Of a stretch of DNA of 64,000 nucleotides, positions 23,738-31,761 are shown piece by piece. Source of the stretch: Streptomyces sp. CB02959. GTDB lineage: Bacteria; Actinomycetota; Actinomycetes; Streptomycetales; Streptomycetaceae. The stretch covers positions 34,792 through 98,791 of the forward strand of contig NZ_NNBP01000035.1 of NCBI RefSeq assembly GCF_002803155.1. Direction: 5' to 3'. The translations under genes were made by a program, and so were the position numbers. Every line of letters starts with the position of its first letter. Positions within the stretch are counted from its first letter, which is position 1. Under the pieces are notes generated by a model. It ran no database searches. It was not told the DNA's origin and worked only from the letters and a program-made list of their open reading frames with translations.

Positions 23738-25120
23738 TCAGCCCGCCTTGGCGAGGGCGGGGACGAAGCGGGCCGCGTCGATCGTGCCGACGCCGGTCGC
23801 CATGTCGTAGCCCTTCGCCGCGGTATAGCCGGTGACGCCCGCGAAACTGTTGTTCGTGCCGTCCTTCACGTCCACGATTCCGGTGGACGGGTTCCGCGAG
23901 GACTGCGCGGACAGTGCGTACAGCGCCTGGTGGATGTCACCCAGCCGGTGTCCGGCGACCTGGTCGGCCAGGGCCACGATGCCCGCGAAGAGCGGGCTGG
24001 CCTCGCTGGTGCCGACGAAGAGGTCCCAGCCGACCCGCTTCGGGTCGTAGCTGGAGTACACCCATGCGCCGCCCTTCATCGCGGCGGACATCGAAACATC
24101 GGGGGTGCCGCGGTGGCCGCCGACCACCTGCTCGACCCCGGTCTGGTACGAGGGGCGGGCGAAGACATGGGACGGGCCGCCGCCGCTCGCGCCCTCGTCG
24201 TTGAAGACACTGTCCGGCGCGATGCGGTCACCCTTGGCGTCCAGGTGCAGCTGGGTGCCGCCGACCGAGACGGCCAGCGGGTCGGAGGACGGCCAGGCGT
24301 TGACCCGGTACGGGTAGTCGCCGTTGCCGTTCGCGTTGGTGTTGGTGGCTCCGCCGTCGCCGGAGGCGGCGAGGACGGTCACCTTGTGCTTGGCCGCGTC
24401 CTTGAAGGCGTACCGCAGGTTCTCGATGCTGGAGAAGTCGCCCTTGCGGAAGCCGGGGAAGGTGTTCTCCGTCGCGCCGAAACTCTGGCTGATCACATCG
24501 CCCACACCGCGGTCGATGAGCGACTTCTCGGCGTCCATCATCTCTCGCAGGCCGGTGGTGCCGTCCCCGTTCTGGTTGGCCCCGGACTCCACCAGGACGA
24601 TGTGCGCGTCCGGGGCGACGGCGTGCGCCATCTCCACGTCAAGGGTGGTCTCCCCGGCCCAGCCCATGTGGTCGGGGTTGGTGGAGTCGAAGCGCGGGAC
24701 GGTACCCCACTTGACGATGTCGACGTGGGTGCTCTTCATGCCGAACCGGGCGCTGTAGACATCCAGATCATGCTGGATGGTCGGCGAGCCGAAGGAATCC
24801 ACGATCACGATCGTGCGCCCCTTGCCGGTGATTCCCGCCCGGTACAGCGGGTTCAGGTTGTACGCCTGCCGGTACTGGTTCGGGGTGTAACAGGAGACCT
24901 GCCACTGCGCCTGGCACTGCGCGGTGGTCAGCAAGCTGTGGGCCGCGTTCTTCGATTGCTCCCCGGCTATTGCCGGCACGGGTTTGGCTCCTTGCACCGC
25001 ATGCACGGGTGCGGCGACCGCGGAACCGGACAGAACCGGGGCTATTAGTGCGACATTGGCGAGGGTGGCGACCCCGACCGCTGCGGCCGCGATGCGGCGC
25101 CGCGCATGAACTCTGCGCAT
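23738..25120 (-). CDS. secreted S53 (sedolisin) family protease
   Basis: A 460-residue serine-carboxyl protease. A signal peptide covers residues 1-37 (basic MRRVHARRR, hydrophobic core, AVA-AP cleavage). The catalytic residues are visible as Glu157 and Asp161 in AGETTLDVEMAH and Ser372 in VGTSEASPLF. The SGDGGA segment near 253-258 gives the oxyanion-type loop. The large N-terminal prodomain of classical sedolisins is absent, as in many actinobacterial members. C-terminal acidic turns (GIVDVKDGTNNSF, TGVGTID) suit the calcium site. AAGGGGA is seven bases before ATG 25120. It would degrade protein outside the cell at acidic pH. The gene is followed at the 5' side by a 318-bp gap with integrase debris. 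Confidence 0.9.
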   Translation of the reverse strand: MRRVHARRRIAAAAVGVATLANVALIAPVLSGSAVAAPVHAVQGAKPVPAIAGEQSKNAAHSLLTTAQCQAQWQVSCYTPNQYRQAYNLNPLYRAGITGKGRTIVIVDSFGSPTIQHDLDVYSARFGMKSTHVDIVKWGTVPRFDSTNPDHMGWAGETTLDVEMAHAVAPDAHIVLVESGANQNGDGTTGLREMMDAEKSLIDRGVGDVISQSFGATENTFPGFRKGDFSSIENLRYAFKDAAKHKVTVLAASGDGGATNTNANGNGDYPYRVNAWPSSDPLAVSVGGTQLHLDAKGDRIAPDSVFNDEGASGGGPSHVFARPSYQTGVEQVVGGHRGTPDVSMSAAMKGGAWVYSSYDPKRVGWDLFVGTSEASPLFAGIVALADQVAGHRLGDIHQALYALSAQSSRNPSTGIVDVKDGTNNSFAGVTGYTAAKGYDMATGVGTIDAARFVPALAKAG

Positions 25121-25438
25121 GATTGTTCCCCTTGCAAGGTGAGACCCCCACTCGACAGATGCGGCGATTCCACCCCGAAGCCACGCGCAGAACAACCACT
25201 TGCTCCTGTGCGACTTCTCACTGATGTGCCATCCATCACTTTTGTCCGATTCGGCATTGTGTGGCCGTATCGCCCCGGTGTACGGAAGGGCTGCGCAATT
25301 CAGTTGCTGTGATCACTCACGGGCGCTCCCGGGCTGCCCGGAGGCGGCCCGGCAACGTCATCGGGCCTCGGCGGAAGCTCAGCACGTACGACAAGCACGA
25401 GGCTCACGGCGGCAACGGCCAAGGAATCGCGATGAGTT

Positions 25439-25811
25439 ATGCGCTCGGCGCTGTCTTCGGCCTGCCGAGAGGGACTGATCGCGCGCAACGTCGCGAACCT
25501 CGTCGAGCCGCTCCGCACCGACTCCCGGGAGCGGAAGCCGTGGACGCGCGACGCGGCTCGACGGGGCGCAACGCGGCGCCGCTGTGGTGGCGGCAGGTGG
25601 ACGCGCGAGCCAACGCAGGCAGAGGGGGCGGGAGTTCGGCTACGTCTTCGCGACTCGCGTCGGTCACTCCGTCTAGCCGCGGGACGTCCATCGCTCCTTC
25701 ACTCGCGTCGCCGCGTGCGCCGGCCTCCGCGTCGTCCCGCATGGACCGGCCGTTGAGGGAGGGGTGCCCCGGGCGTGATGGACCGTCGCCGTTGATGTCG
25801 GTTCTGGATGC
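25439..25811 (+). pseudogene. decayed phage-type (tyrosine recombinase) integrase
   Basis: Two pieces of an integrase survive in different frames. The first (from 25439) reads RSALSSACREGLIARNVANL followed by VEPLRTDSRERKPWTRDAAR, the end of the SAM-like core-binding domain and start of the catalytic domain. The second (from 25632, another frame) reads EFGYVFATRVGHSV, a stop at 25674-25676, then PRDVHRSFTRVAACAGLRVVP, the region just before the Arg-His-x-x-Arg box. The middle, the RHxxR box and the catalytic Tyr are missing. The relic ends next to a palindrome and the 3' end of tRNA-Arg, the classic attachment site of such elements. Upstream, 25121-25438, holds the sedolisin promoter region and no other gene. 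Confidence 0.75.
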
Positions 25812-25855
25812 CAGAAGGGGGCCACCTCCGAAAATTCGGAGGTGGCCCCCTTCTG
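25812..25855. terminator. 44-bp near-perfect palindrome beside tRNA-Arg
   Basis: Arms of 21 bp (25812-25832 and 25835-25855) are perfectly complementary with a 2-nt AA centre. The site is six bases beyond the tRNA 3' end and probably terminates tRNA transcription leftward. The length is extreme for a terminator, and AT-rich CCGAAAATTCGG at the centre makes the tip weak. Confidence 0.8.
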
Positions 25856-25861
25856 AACTGG

Positions 25862-25934
25862 TGCCCCCGGCAGGATTCGAACCTGCGACACCCGCTTTAG
25901 GAGAGCGGTGCTCTATCCCCTGAGCTACGGAGGC
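25862..25934 (-). tRNA. tRNA-Arg (CCU anticodon)
   Basis: Read leftward from 25934 the gene starts GCCTCCGTAGCTCAGGGGAT. The acceptor stem GCCTCCG pairs with CGGGGGC (one G-U pair), the anticodon loop CTCCTAA gives anticodon CCU, and the T arm is GCAGG-TTCGAAT-CCTGC. Discriminator base A is at 25862 and CCA is not encoded. The tRNA reads AGG codons. Its 3' end faces an integrase relic, so it was probably an integration site. Confidence 0.97.
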
Positions 25935-26029
25935 GGCCGGATCGGGGTGATCCGATCCGGCGATAAGCGTAGCGGATGGTGGGTCGGGGCCGGGTGGGTG
26001 TCGGGGTGGAGGCGTGCCGGTGTGGCGGG

Positions 26030-26347
26030 TCAGCCCAGGTGCCAGCTGAGGGTGCCGTCGGTGGCGGTGAGGGCGGCGAGCAGCAGCAGGTCGGCGGCGC
26101 CGAGGGCGAGGCCCAGGAGGGCGCGGCCCCGGCGGGTGGTGCCGCGGGTGAGGGCGAGGGTGCCGAGGACCAGTGCGCAGGGGCCCAGGACGATGTTGAG
26201 GACCAGGGTGCCCACGAGGCCGAGGACGAACGAGGCGACTGCCATGCCGTCGGCCTTGGAGGAGCGGGCGGCGGAGGGGCGCTGCGTCGCGGTCGCGGTG
26301 GTCGCGGTGGTCGCCGTGGTCGCCGGGGCGGTGGTGAGGGTGGTCAT
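26030..26347 (-). CDS. DUF4190-type small membrane protein
   Basis: A 105-residue protein. A Thr/Ala-rich N-terminal tail (MTTLTTAPATTATTATTATA) precedes a SKADGMAVASFVLGLVGTLVLNIVLGPCALVLGTLAL segment, in which the first helix and the G-P-C turn match DUF4190 proteins. A second helix is ALLGLALGAADLLLLAAL. Two transmembrane helices are predicted and the role is unknown. Its ATG overlaps the TGA of the preceding membrane gene (ATGA), so the two are co-translated. Upstream of the pair, and divergent, is a TetR gene that likely regulates them. Confidence 0.8.
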   Translation of the reverse strand: MTTLTTAPATTATTATTATATQRPSAARSSKADGMAVASFVLGLVGTLVLNIVLGPCALVLGTLALTRGTTRRGRALLGLALGAADLLLLAALTATDGTLSWHLG

Positions 26348-26508
26348 CGGGGGGTCCCCTCGGTGTGGTGGCGGCGTTCGCGCACGGTGAAGACGACGAG
26401 CCAGGCGGTGATGACCGCGGCGGCGATGAGGGTGACCGGGACGGGGAGGTGCGCCGCGGTGCCCAGCGCGATCCCCATCAAGAGGAGGGCTGCGACGAGG
26501 AAGAGCAT
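26344..26508 (-). CDS. 54-residue double-helix membrane protein
   Basis: MLFLVAALLLMGIALGTAAH forms one helix and VTLIAAAVITAWLVVFTV a second, ending in a basic RERRHHTEGTPR tail. No family name. ATG 26508 is chosen because GGAAAGG is six bases upstream; the open frame extends to 26604 with an implausible Pro-rich leader. The TGA overlaps the ATG of the DUF4190-type gene. Together they form a two-gene membrane unit divergent from a TetR regulator, probably its target. Confidence 0.75.
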   Translation of the reverse strand: MLFLVAALLLMGIALGTAAHLPVPVTLIAAAVITAWLVVFTVRERRHHTEGTPR

Positions 26509-26593
26509 GGTCTGCCTTTCCGGGGCCGGCTCCGGTGGGGGGAGGCCCGGTGCGGGGTTCCGCGGGGGAGCCGGCCGAATGGGGTTGAGAGGA

Positions 26594-26664
26594 CAGTTGT
26601 TCACTGACTTCTTCAGTGTACGACCGGAGGGGAGTGGATTGGTTCGGAGAACGGTTGTTTACTG
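26594..26664. promoter_or_regulatory. repeated regulator site in TetR/membrane-operon divergent promoter
   Basis: CAGTTGTTCACTG (26594-26606) and CGGTTGTTTACTG (26652-26664) are near-identical direct repeats 58 bp apart. The first continues into an inverted repeat CACTGA-N5-TCAGTG. The second ends six bases before the TetR ATG. They lie between the divergent TetR gene and the two membrane genes, so they are likely TetR operators for autoregulation. Confidence 0.55.
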
Positions 26665-26670
26665 GATGAC

Positions 26671-27324
26671 ATGAGTCACAGTGTGGGTGGAGTCCGTCAG
26701 GCGCAGAAGCAGAAGACCCGTCAGGCGCTGCTGGACGCGGCGCTCGGGCTGCTGGAGGAGCAGAGCCTGAGCAGCCTGGGGCTGCGTGAGGTGACGCGGG
26801 TGGTGGGCATCGCCCCGACCGCGTTCTACCGGCACTTCCGGGATCTGGGCGAGCTGGGCGTCGCGCTCGTCGAGGAGGCGCTGGGCAGCCTGCACGTGAT
26901 GGTGCGCGCGATCCTCGCCGAACAGGATGCGGCGGAGGAGCGGATAGACCGGACGGTCGCGGTCGTCGAGCGGCACGTACGCGAACACCCCGCGCACGTA
27001 CGGTTCGTGGCCCGGGAGCGGCGCGGTGGGGTGCGGGCCGTGCGGCACGCCATCGCGGGGCAGCTGGACCGGTTCGCGGAGGAGGTCGCCGAGGCGCTCA
27101 AGACCCAGCCGGTGTCGGAGGGCTGGCGGGACGAGGACGTGCGGATGCTGGCCGAGTTGTACGTCGACCGGCTGGTGACGACCGCCGCGGAGTTGCTCGA
27201 CGCCCGGGAGGAAGAGGGCGAGGGGGCGGCCGAACGGGTGGTGTGGCGGGCTCGGCGGCAGTTGCGGTTGATCAGCATCGGGCGGCGGCACTGGCGGGCG
27301 GAGGGTGGGGTTTCCGGGGAGTGA
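26671..27324 (+). CDS. TetR-family transcriptional regulator
   Basis: A 217-residue repressor. The N-terminal HTH runs about residues 14-60 (QKQKTRQALLDAALGLLEEQSLSSLGLREVTRVVGIAPTAFYRHFRDLGEL, in parts), with the TAFYRHF recognition helix. A helical ligand domain of about 150 residues follows (ERIDRTVAVVERHVREHPAHVRFVARERRGG). This matches TetR members that control membrane lipid or efflux genes. The ATG is next to a repeated operator, and the divergent membrane-protein pair is the obvious target. The ligand is unknown. Confidence 0.9.
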   Translation: MSHSVGGVRQAQKQKTRQALLDAALGLLEEQSLSSLGLREVTRVVGIAPTAFYRHFRDLGELGVALVEEALGSLHVMVRAILAEQDAAEERIDRTVAVVERHVREHPAHVRFVARERRGGVRAVRHAIAGQLDRFAEEVAEALKTQPVSEGWRDEDVRMLAELYVDRLVTTAAELLDAREEEGEGAAERVVWRARRQLRLISIGRRHWRAEGGVSGE

Positions 27325-27367
27325 GGGGAGTGGGGGGAGCAGGGGGAGCGGGGGGGAATGCGGGGCG

Positions 27368-28807
27368 TCAAGGGGTTCGGGGGTGGGCGGGGGTGGTGCG
27401 GACGCGGTAGGTGCCGTCGGTGTTCTCGGTGAGGACGGTGACGGTGACGCCGCTCGTGTGGTCGGTGTAGGTCTCGCCGGGGCGGAAGGTGGCGTCCGTC
27501 AGGTCGGCTTCGACGTAGTGGGCGTCGGCGTAGCAGCCGCGGCTGTGCGGGGTGGCGTCGACGACCCGGATGGGGGCGCGGCCGGAGGGGACGTCGGTGG
27601 CCACGTGGTAGACGAGGACGCCGGGGCGGCAGACGATCGGGTCCAGGAGGCCGCTGGCGCGGGCCTCGACGACGAAGGCGGTGTGCGGACCCGTCGGGAT
27701 GACGACGATCTTGGTGCCGCCGGGCGTGGAGATCGGGGTGAGGACGTGCTCGGTGGGCATCCCGCCGGCCGGTGTGCAGTGCACCTGGCCGGGGGCGAGC
27801 CAGCCCATCTTCCACTTGTGCCAGCCGAGGAAGTCGTTGGTCGGTCCCCAGTCCTCGTCCATCGGGTCCCAGTGGCCCACCGGGGTCGAACCGCTGCGAT
27901 CGTCCGTGTAGTAGAGGTCGGGCAGGCCGAAGGAGTGCGCGTTCTCGTGGTTGAGGACCCGGTAGGCGCTCAGGCCGGTCTGCCGGCTCCAGATGAACGA
28001 GACGTTCTGGAACGGTGCCCCGCGGCCGCTCTTCAGGCCGAGGTCGGCGCCGCTGAAGGTGACCGACAGGACCGTGTGGGTGGCGGGCGGCCCCGCGTTC
28101 GGGGACGTGATGACGTTGACGATGTCGTAGTCGCGGAGGTTCACGAGCGGGTCGACGGCGTGCAGGAGCTCCCGGGAGAGGGCGTGGTAGCCGCCGTCCG
28201 AGGACGGGTCGAAGCTCGCGCCGCGGTCGATGCCGTACGCCGCCAGGGGGTGTGACATGCGGATCCAGCGGAAGAGCGGCTTGGGGACGTAGGAGAGCCG
28301 TCCGTACGAGCTGGTGCGGAAGTAGTCGGTCACGGCCGGGAAGAACTCGGCGAAGCGCGCCATGGGGGAGAGCGCGGCGGGGGCGTCCGGGAAGTCCACG
28401 AAGAGGGTGAGGGCCCGCACGGTGCCGGCGGCGCGGGCGAAGCCGGCGGGGGTGGGGGCGGATTCCGCGACGTCGTCGCTGAGGCCGGGGAGGGCGCACG
28501 GGCCGCTGGGGGGCGCGCCGGGAGGGACGCCGGCGGGGGCTCTGGGGGGTCGTGGAGCGGGCTTGATGCCGGGAGGCGGTGGTACGGGGGCCTTGGGCGG
28601 TGTGGGTGGCGCGGGCGGCTGGGGTGGCTGGGGTGGCTGGGGCGGTGTGGGCGGCTGGGGTGGCTTGGGGGGTGTCGCGTGCGGGGCGGGGGTGGGGGGT
28701 GGTGGTGCGGCGGTGGCCTCGGGGGGCGCGGTCAGGGCGAAGGCGGCGGTCGCGCAGGTGGCGGCTGCGGCCAGGGCGACACAGATCTTGTGCGTCAGGG
28801 CACGCAT
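27368..28807 (-). CDS. secreted M6-family (immune inhibitor A-like) metalloprotease
   Basis: A 479-residue exported protein. Signal peptide at 1-34 (MRALTHKICVALAAAATCATA...). A Pro-rich spacer (about 35-103) with repeated PQPP/PPTPP units separates it from the catalytic domain. The zinc motif is His287-Glu288-x-x-His291-x-x-Gly-x-x-Asp297 (NHENAHSFGLPD), the M6 signature. DEDWGPTNDFLGWHKWKMGWL downstream is also characteristic of these enzymes. It should cleave extracellular proteins using zinc. It converges with the TetR gene, 43 bp away. The Pro-rich spacer is encoded by repetitive codons and is likely variable in length. Confidence 0.9.
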   Translation of the reverse strand: MRALTHKICVALAAAATCATAAFALTAPPEATAAPPPPTPAPHATPPKPPQPPTPPQPPQPPQPPAPPTPPKAPVPPPPGIKPAPRPPRAPAGVPPGAPPSGPCALPGLSDDVAESAPTPAGFARAAGTVRALTLFVDFPDAPAALSPMARFAEFFPAVTDYFRTSSYGRLSYVPKPLFRWIRMSHPLAAYGIDRGASFDPSSDGGYHALSRELLHAVDPLVNLRDYDIVNVITSPNAGPPATHTVLSVTFSGADLGLKSGRGAPFQNVSFIWSRQTGLSAYRVLNHENAHSFGLPDLYYTDDRSGSTPVGHWDPMDEDWGPTNDFLGWHKWKMGWLAPGQVHCTPAGGMPTEHVLTPISTPGGTKIVVIPTGPHTAFVVEARASGLLDPIVCRPGVLVYHVATDVPSGRAPIRVVDATPHSRGCYADAHYVEADLTDATFRPGETYTDHTSGVTVTVLTENTDGTYRVRTTPAHPRTP

Positions 28808-29177
28808 GGGGCTGCCTCGGTCTTGCCGGTGCCGGTGCCGGTGCCGGCGCTGGTGCGGCGCTTGCCGGTTGTTCTGGTGTGAGGGCCGGTGACCGTGGGG
28901 TGCGGGCCGCGGCGTGGCCGGGCCTTCCGGGTCATTGGGCGGCTGCCTTCTGCCTCATGGTGTTCAGCCTGCGGCGGGGGATGGTCGCTCGCGCGTGGGG
29001 GTGCGTCAAATGGAGGGGTGGTGTGGTGCGGAGGGATGGCGGCCGGGCCCGTGTCCCACGTCACACCGCGGAGGGGAAATATCCGGGGAGCCGGTCCCCG
29101 TTTAGCTGGTGTTGGGCGAAGCGGGGAGTGGTTCCCCGGTTCTGCGAGTGTGGTGAGTGCGGAGGGAGTGTGCCGAC
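28808..29177. other. 370-bp intergenic region between divergent genes
   Basis: No gene is supported here. It holds the upstream regions of the metalloprotease (leftward) and a TetR gene (rightward). The only pattern is a run of GGTGCC hexamers near 28828-28852 directly upstream of the metalloprotease start. A GGAGGGAG at 29161-29168 could be part of the TetR ribosome site. Confidence 0.5.
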
Positions 29178-29828
29178 GTGACCGGAGTGGAGCAGGTGAA
29201 GATCGTGCAGCCGCGACTGCGGGCCGATGCGGTACGCAACCGGGAGCGGATCATCGCGGCCGCACGCGAGACGATGGTCGAATTCGGCGCCGAGGTGCCG
29301 TTCGACGAAATCGCTCGACGCGCGGGTGTCGGCAATGCGACGCTCTACCGTCACTTCACGGATCGCCGGGAGTTGATCCACCACGTCACGCTTTCCGTCA
29401 TGTCCCGTCTCGCGGACCGTGCGGAGCGCGCCCTCGCCGAGGAGTCAGATGCCTTCGAAGCGCTGAGGCGTTTCGTCCACGACGCGGTGGAGGAGCAGAT
29501 CGGGGCGCTGTGCCCCTTGCTCTCCGACGGTGTCGACCCGGCCCATCCCGATCTGCTCGCGGCGCGCGAGCGCCTGGACGCGGCCATCGCGGCCGCCATG
29601 GGTGCCGCACGCGACAGCGGCCAGCTGCGTCCCGACGTCGCCGTCGGTGACCTGATGGTCGCGCTCACCCAGCTCACGCGCCCGCTGCCGGGCAGTGGCT
29701 GTATCGACTTCGACAAGTTCGTGCACCGGCATCTGCAGCTGTTCCTGGACGGTCTGCGGGCCCCCGGCCGGTCCGAACTTCCCGGTTCCGCCGTCACGTT
29801 GGAGGACCTGAGGCACCGCTGCTCGTGA
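29178..29828 (+). CDS. TetR-family transcriptional regulator of the MFS gene
   Basis: A 216-residue TetR protein. HTH region: RADAVRNRERIIAAARETMV, then FDEIARRAGVGNATLYRHFTDRRELI with a standard recognition helix (residues about 17-65). The ligand domain includes LRRFVHDAVEEQIGALCPLL and ends DLRHRCS. It is co-directional with, and 270 bp upstream of, a DHA2 exporter gene and is probably its repressor, responding to an exported compound. Start choice is uncertain: GTG 29178, with GGAG nine bases upstream, is used; GTG 29196 is an alternative with a closer GGAG. Confidence 0.88.
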   Translation: MTGVEQVKIVQPRLRADAVRNRERIIAAARETMVEFGAEVPFDEIARRAGVGNATLYRHFTDRRELIHHVTLSVMSRLADRAERALAEESDAFEALRRFVHDAVEEQIGALCPLLSDGVDPAHPDLLAARERLDAAIAAAMGAARDSGQLRPDVAVGDLMVALTQLTRPLPGSGCIDFDKFVHRHLQLFLDGLRAPGRSELPGSAVTLEDLRHRCS

Positions 29829-29984
29829 GCCGCGGCGGCGCGTGAGGGGCGGGGCGGGGGCGTCCGGCCCGGCGCGCCTCGCGTCCCCGGTGTTCTCCTT
29901 CGCGGCGTTCTCCTCGGTGCGCCCCTTGTGGGTGCCTGCTTTCTGATTCCCGTCCGTATCCGTCCCGCGTTCCTTCTCTGCTCC

Positions 29985-30074
29985 GCTCTTCTGCTCCGTC
30001 CCGCGCCTCTTCTCCTTTCCGCTCTTCTTCTCCGTTCCGCTCTTCTTCTCCGTCCCGGTCTTCTTCTCCGTTCC
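29985..30074. repeat. 18-bp pyrimidine-rich tandem repeats, 5 imperfect copies
   Basis: Units of 18 bp begin at 29985, 30003, 30021, 30039 and 30057, each close to GCTCTTCTTCTCCGTTCC. They fill the end of the TetR-MFS gap and stop 28 bp before the MFS ATG. The plus strand is almost free of purines, so a transcript here would be unstructured. On the minus strand the unit would read as the Lys/Glu hexapeptide GTEKKS in an unsupported frame. Confidence 0.9.
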
Positions 30075-30101
30075 CTTACGCACCACTAGGTGGACCTCGC
30101 C

Positions 30102-31631
30102 ATGCCTGAAACCGCCCCGTCCGTCGATTCACAGCGCTGGAAAGCGCTGATATTCATCGCCCTCGCGCAATTGATGGTCGTCCTCGACTCGACGATCGTG
30201 AACATCGCGCTACCCTCCGCCCAGACCGACCTGGGGATCAGCGACGCCAACCGGCAGTGGGTCATCACGGCCTATGCGCTGGCCTTCGGCGGACTGCTGC
30301 TCTTCGGTGGGCGGATCGCCGACCTGTGGGGCCGGCGCCGGACCTTCATCATCGGCCTGATCGGCTTCGCGGCGGCCTCCGCGGTCGGTGGCGCGGCGGT
30401 CAACGAGGGGATGCTGCTGGGCGCGCGGGCGCTCCAGGGCGTCTTCGGCGCGCTGCTCGCGCCCTCCGCGCTGTCACTGCTGGCGGTGACCTTCACCGAG
30501 GCCCGGGAGCGCGCCAAGGCGTTCGGCATCTTCGGTGCGATCGCCGGTGGCGGTGGCGCGGTCGGGCTGATCCTCGGCGGTGTGCTGACCGAGTACATGA
30601 ACTGGCGCTGGACGTTCTTCGTCAACATCCCGTTCGCCGTGATCGCCGCGACCGGTGCGGTGCTGGTCATCCGCGAGCCCGCGGAGGGCCGCAACTCCTC
30701 CCGGCTGGACGTGCCCGGCGTGATCCTGGCGACGCTCGGCCTGGTCTCGCTGGTCTACGGGTTCACCCGGGCCGAGTCCGACGGCTGGCTGGCCGGCCCG
30801 ACGCTGGGCCTGTTCGCCGCGGCGGCCGTGCTGCTGCTGACGTTCGTGCTGGTCGAGTCCAAGGTGGCGGCGCCGCTGCTGCCGCTGCGGGTGGTCGCCG
30901 ACCGGAACCGCGCGGGTGTCTACGCGTCGCTGGGCCTGGCCGTGATCGGGATGTTCGGTCTCTTCCTGTTCCTGACCTACTACCTGCAGATCGTGAAGGG
31001 GTACACGCCGGTGACGACCGGTCTGGCCTTCCTTCCGATGGTCGCGGGCATGATCACCGGCTCGACGCAGATCGGCGCCCGGCTGATGACCCGGGTGCGG
31101 CCGCGGCTGCTGATGGCGCCCGGCTTCACGGTCGCCGCGCTCGGCATGCTCGTGCTGACCCAGATCGACCTGACCACGTCCTACCCGGCGCTGATCCTGC
31201 CCGGCTTCGTGCTGATGGGCCTGGGGATGGGTACGGCGTTCATGCCGGCCATGTCGCTGGCCACGCACGGGGTCCAGCCGCGGGACGCCGGCGTCGCCTC
31301 CGCGATGGTCAACACCTCGCAGCAGGTCGGCGGCGCGATCGGTACCGCCCTGCTGAACACCATCGCGGCCAGCGCCACCACCGCGTACGCCACCTCGCAC
31401 GCGGCCGGCGCGCGCTCGGCGGACCTGCTCAAGCTCCAGTCGATGGTGCACGGCTACACCTCCGCCATCTGGTGGGCGGTGGGCATCCTGGCCCTGGCGG
31501 CGGTGATCGCGTTCACCTTCATCAACACCGGGCGGCCGGGCGGCGGTTCGTCGGCGGCCTCGTCGGACGGCGGCGCGGGCGCTGGTGCCGGTGCCGAGGA
31601 GGCGGCGCAGGTGCCGGTGCTGGTGCACTGA
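30102..31631 (+). CDS. DHA2-type MFS drug/multi-solute exporter
   Basis: A 509-residue efflux transporter of the 14-helix DHA2 (EmrB/QacA) family. It opens with LAQLMVVLDSTIVNIALPSA, where the Asp in helix 1 is typical. Motif A is GGRIADLWGRRRTFI and motif C is in GGGGAVGLILGG. An ARALQGVFGALLAPSALSL helix and the conserved DAGVASAMVNTSQQVGGAIGTALLN near the C-terminus complete the family pattern. It uses the proton gradient to expel hydrophobic or cationic compounds. AGGTGG stands eight bases before ATG 30102. It follows a TetR gene and converges on a MarR gene across a 20-bp-stem terminator. The C-terminal 35 residues are Ser/Gly/Ala-rich. Confidence 0.93.
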   Translation: MPETAPSVDSQRWKALIFIALAQLMVVLDSTIVNIALPSAQTDLGISDANRQWVITAYALAFGGLLLFGGRIADLWGRRRTFIIGLIGFAAASAVGGAAVNEGMLLGARALQGVFGALLAPSALSLLAVTFTEARERAKAFGIFGAIAGGGGAVGLILGGVLTEYMNWRWTFFVNIPFAVIAATGAVLVIREPAEGRNSSRLDVPGVILATLGLVSLVYGFTRAESDGWLAGPTLGLFAAAAVLLLTFVLVESKVAAPLLPLRVVADRNRAGVYASLGLAVIGMFGLFLFLTYYLQIVKGYTPVTTGLAFLPMVAGMITGSTQIGARLMTRVRPRLLMAPGFTVAALGMLVLTQIDLTTSYPALILPGFVLMGLGMGTAFMPAMSLATHGVQPRDAGVASAMVNTSQQVGGAIGTALLNTIAASATTAYATSHAAGARSADLLKLQSMVHGYTSAIWWAVGILALAAVIAFTFINTGRPGGGSSAASSDGGAGAGAGAEEAAQVPVLVH

Positions 31632-31650
31632 GGCCGTAGTAGTGGGCGGT

Positions 31651-31700
31651 GGCAAGGGGGCGCGGCGGCCGGTGCGGCCGCCGCGCCCCCTTGCCCTTTC
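31651..31700. terminator. bidirectional terminator with 20-bp stem
   Basis: Perfect 20-bp arms 31651-31670 and 31676-31695 with a 5-nt loop, followed rightward by CTTTCC. It separates the MFS gene (stop 31631) from the convergent MarR gene (stop 31762). Confidence 0.9.
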
Positions 31701-31761
31701 CTGACGCGAAACCACCCGAAGGCGTGGCGCTGCGTCGGCCTCCCTTCGTTCCGCTGAAGCG

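Noticed and set aside
25121..25438. A duplicate of the tRNA-Arg 3' end as the second attachment site
   Set aside because: I found no copy of the T-arm/acceptor sequence leftward in the window, so only the integrase relic is claimed.
29445..30086. 213-codon leftward frame with Lys/Glu repeats
   Set aside because: Its N-terminus is the 18-bp DNA repeat and the rest is antisense to the TetR gene, which has an intact HTH.
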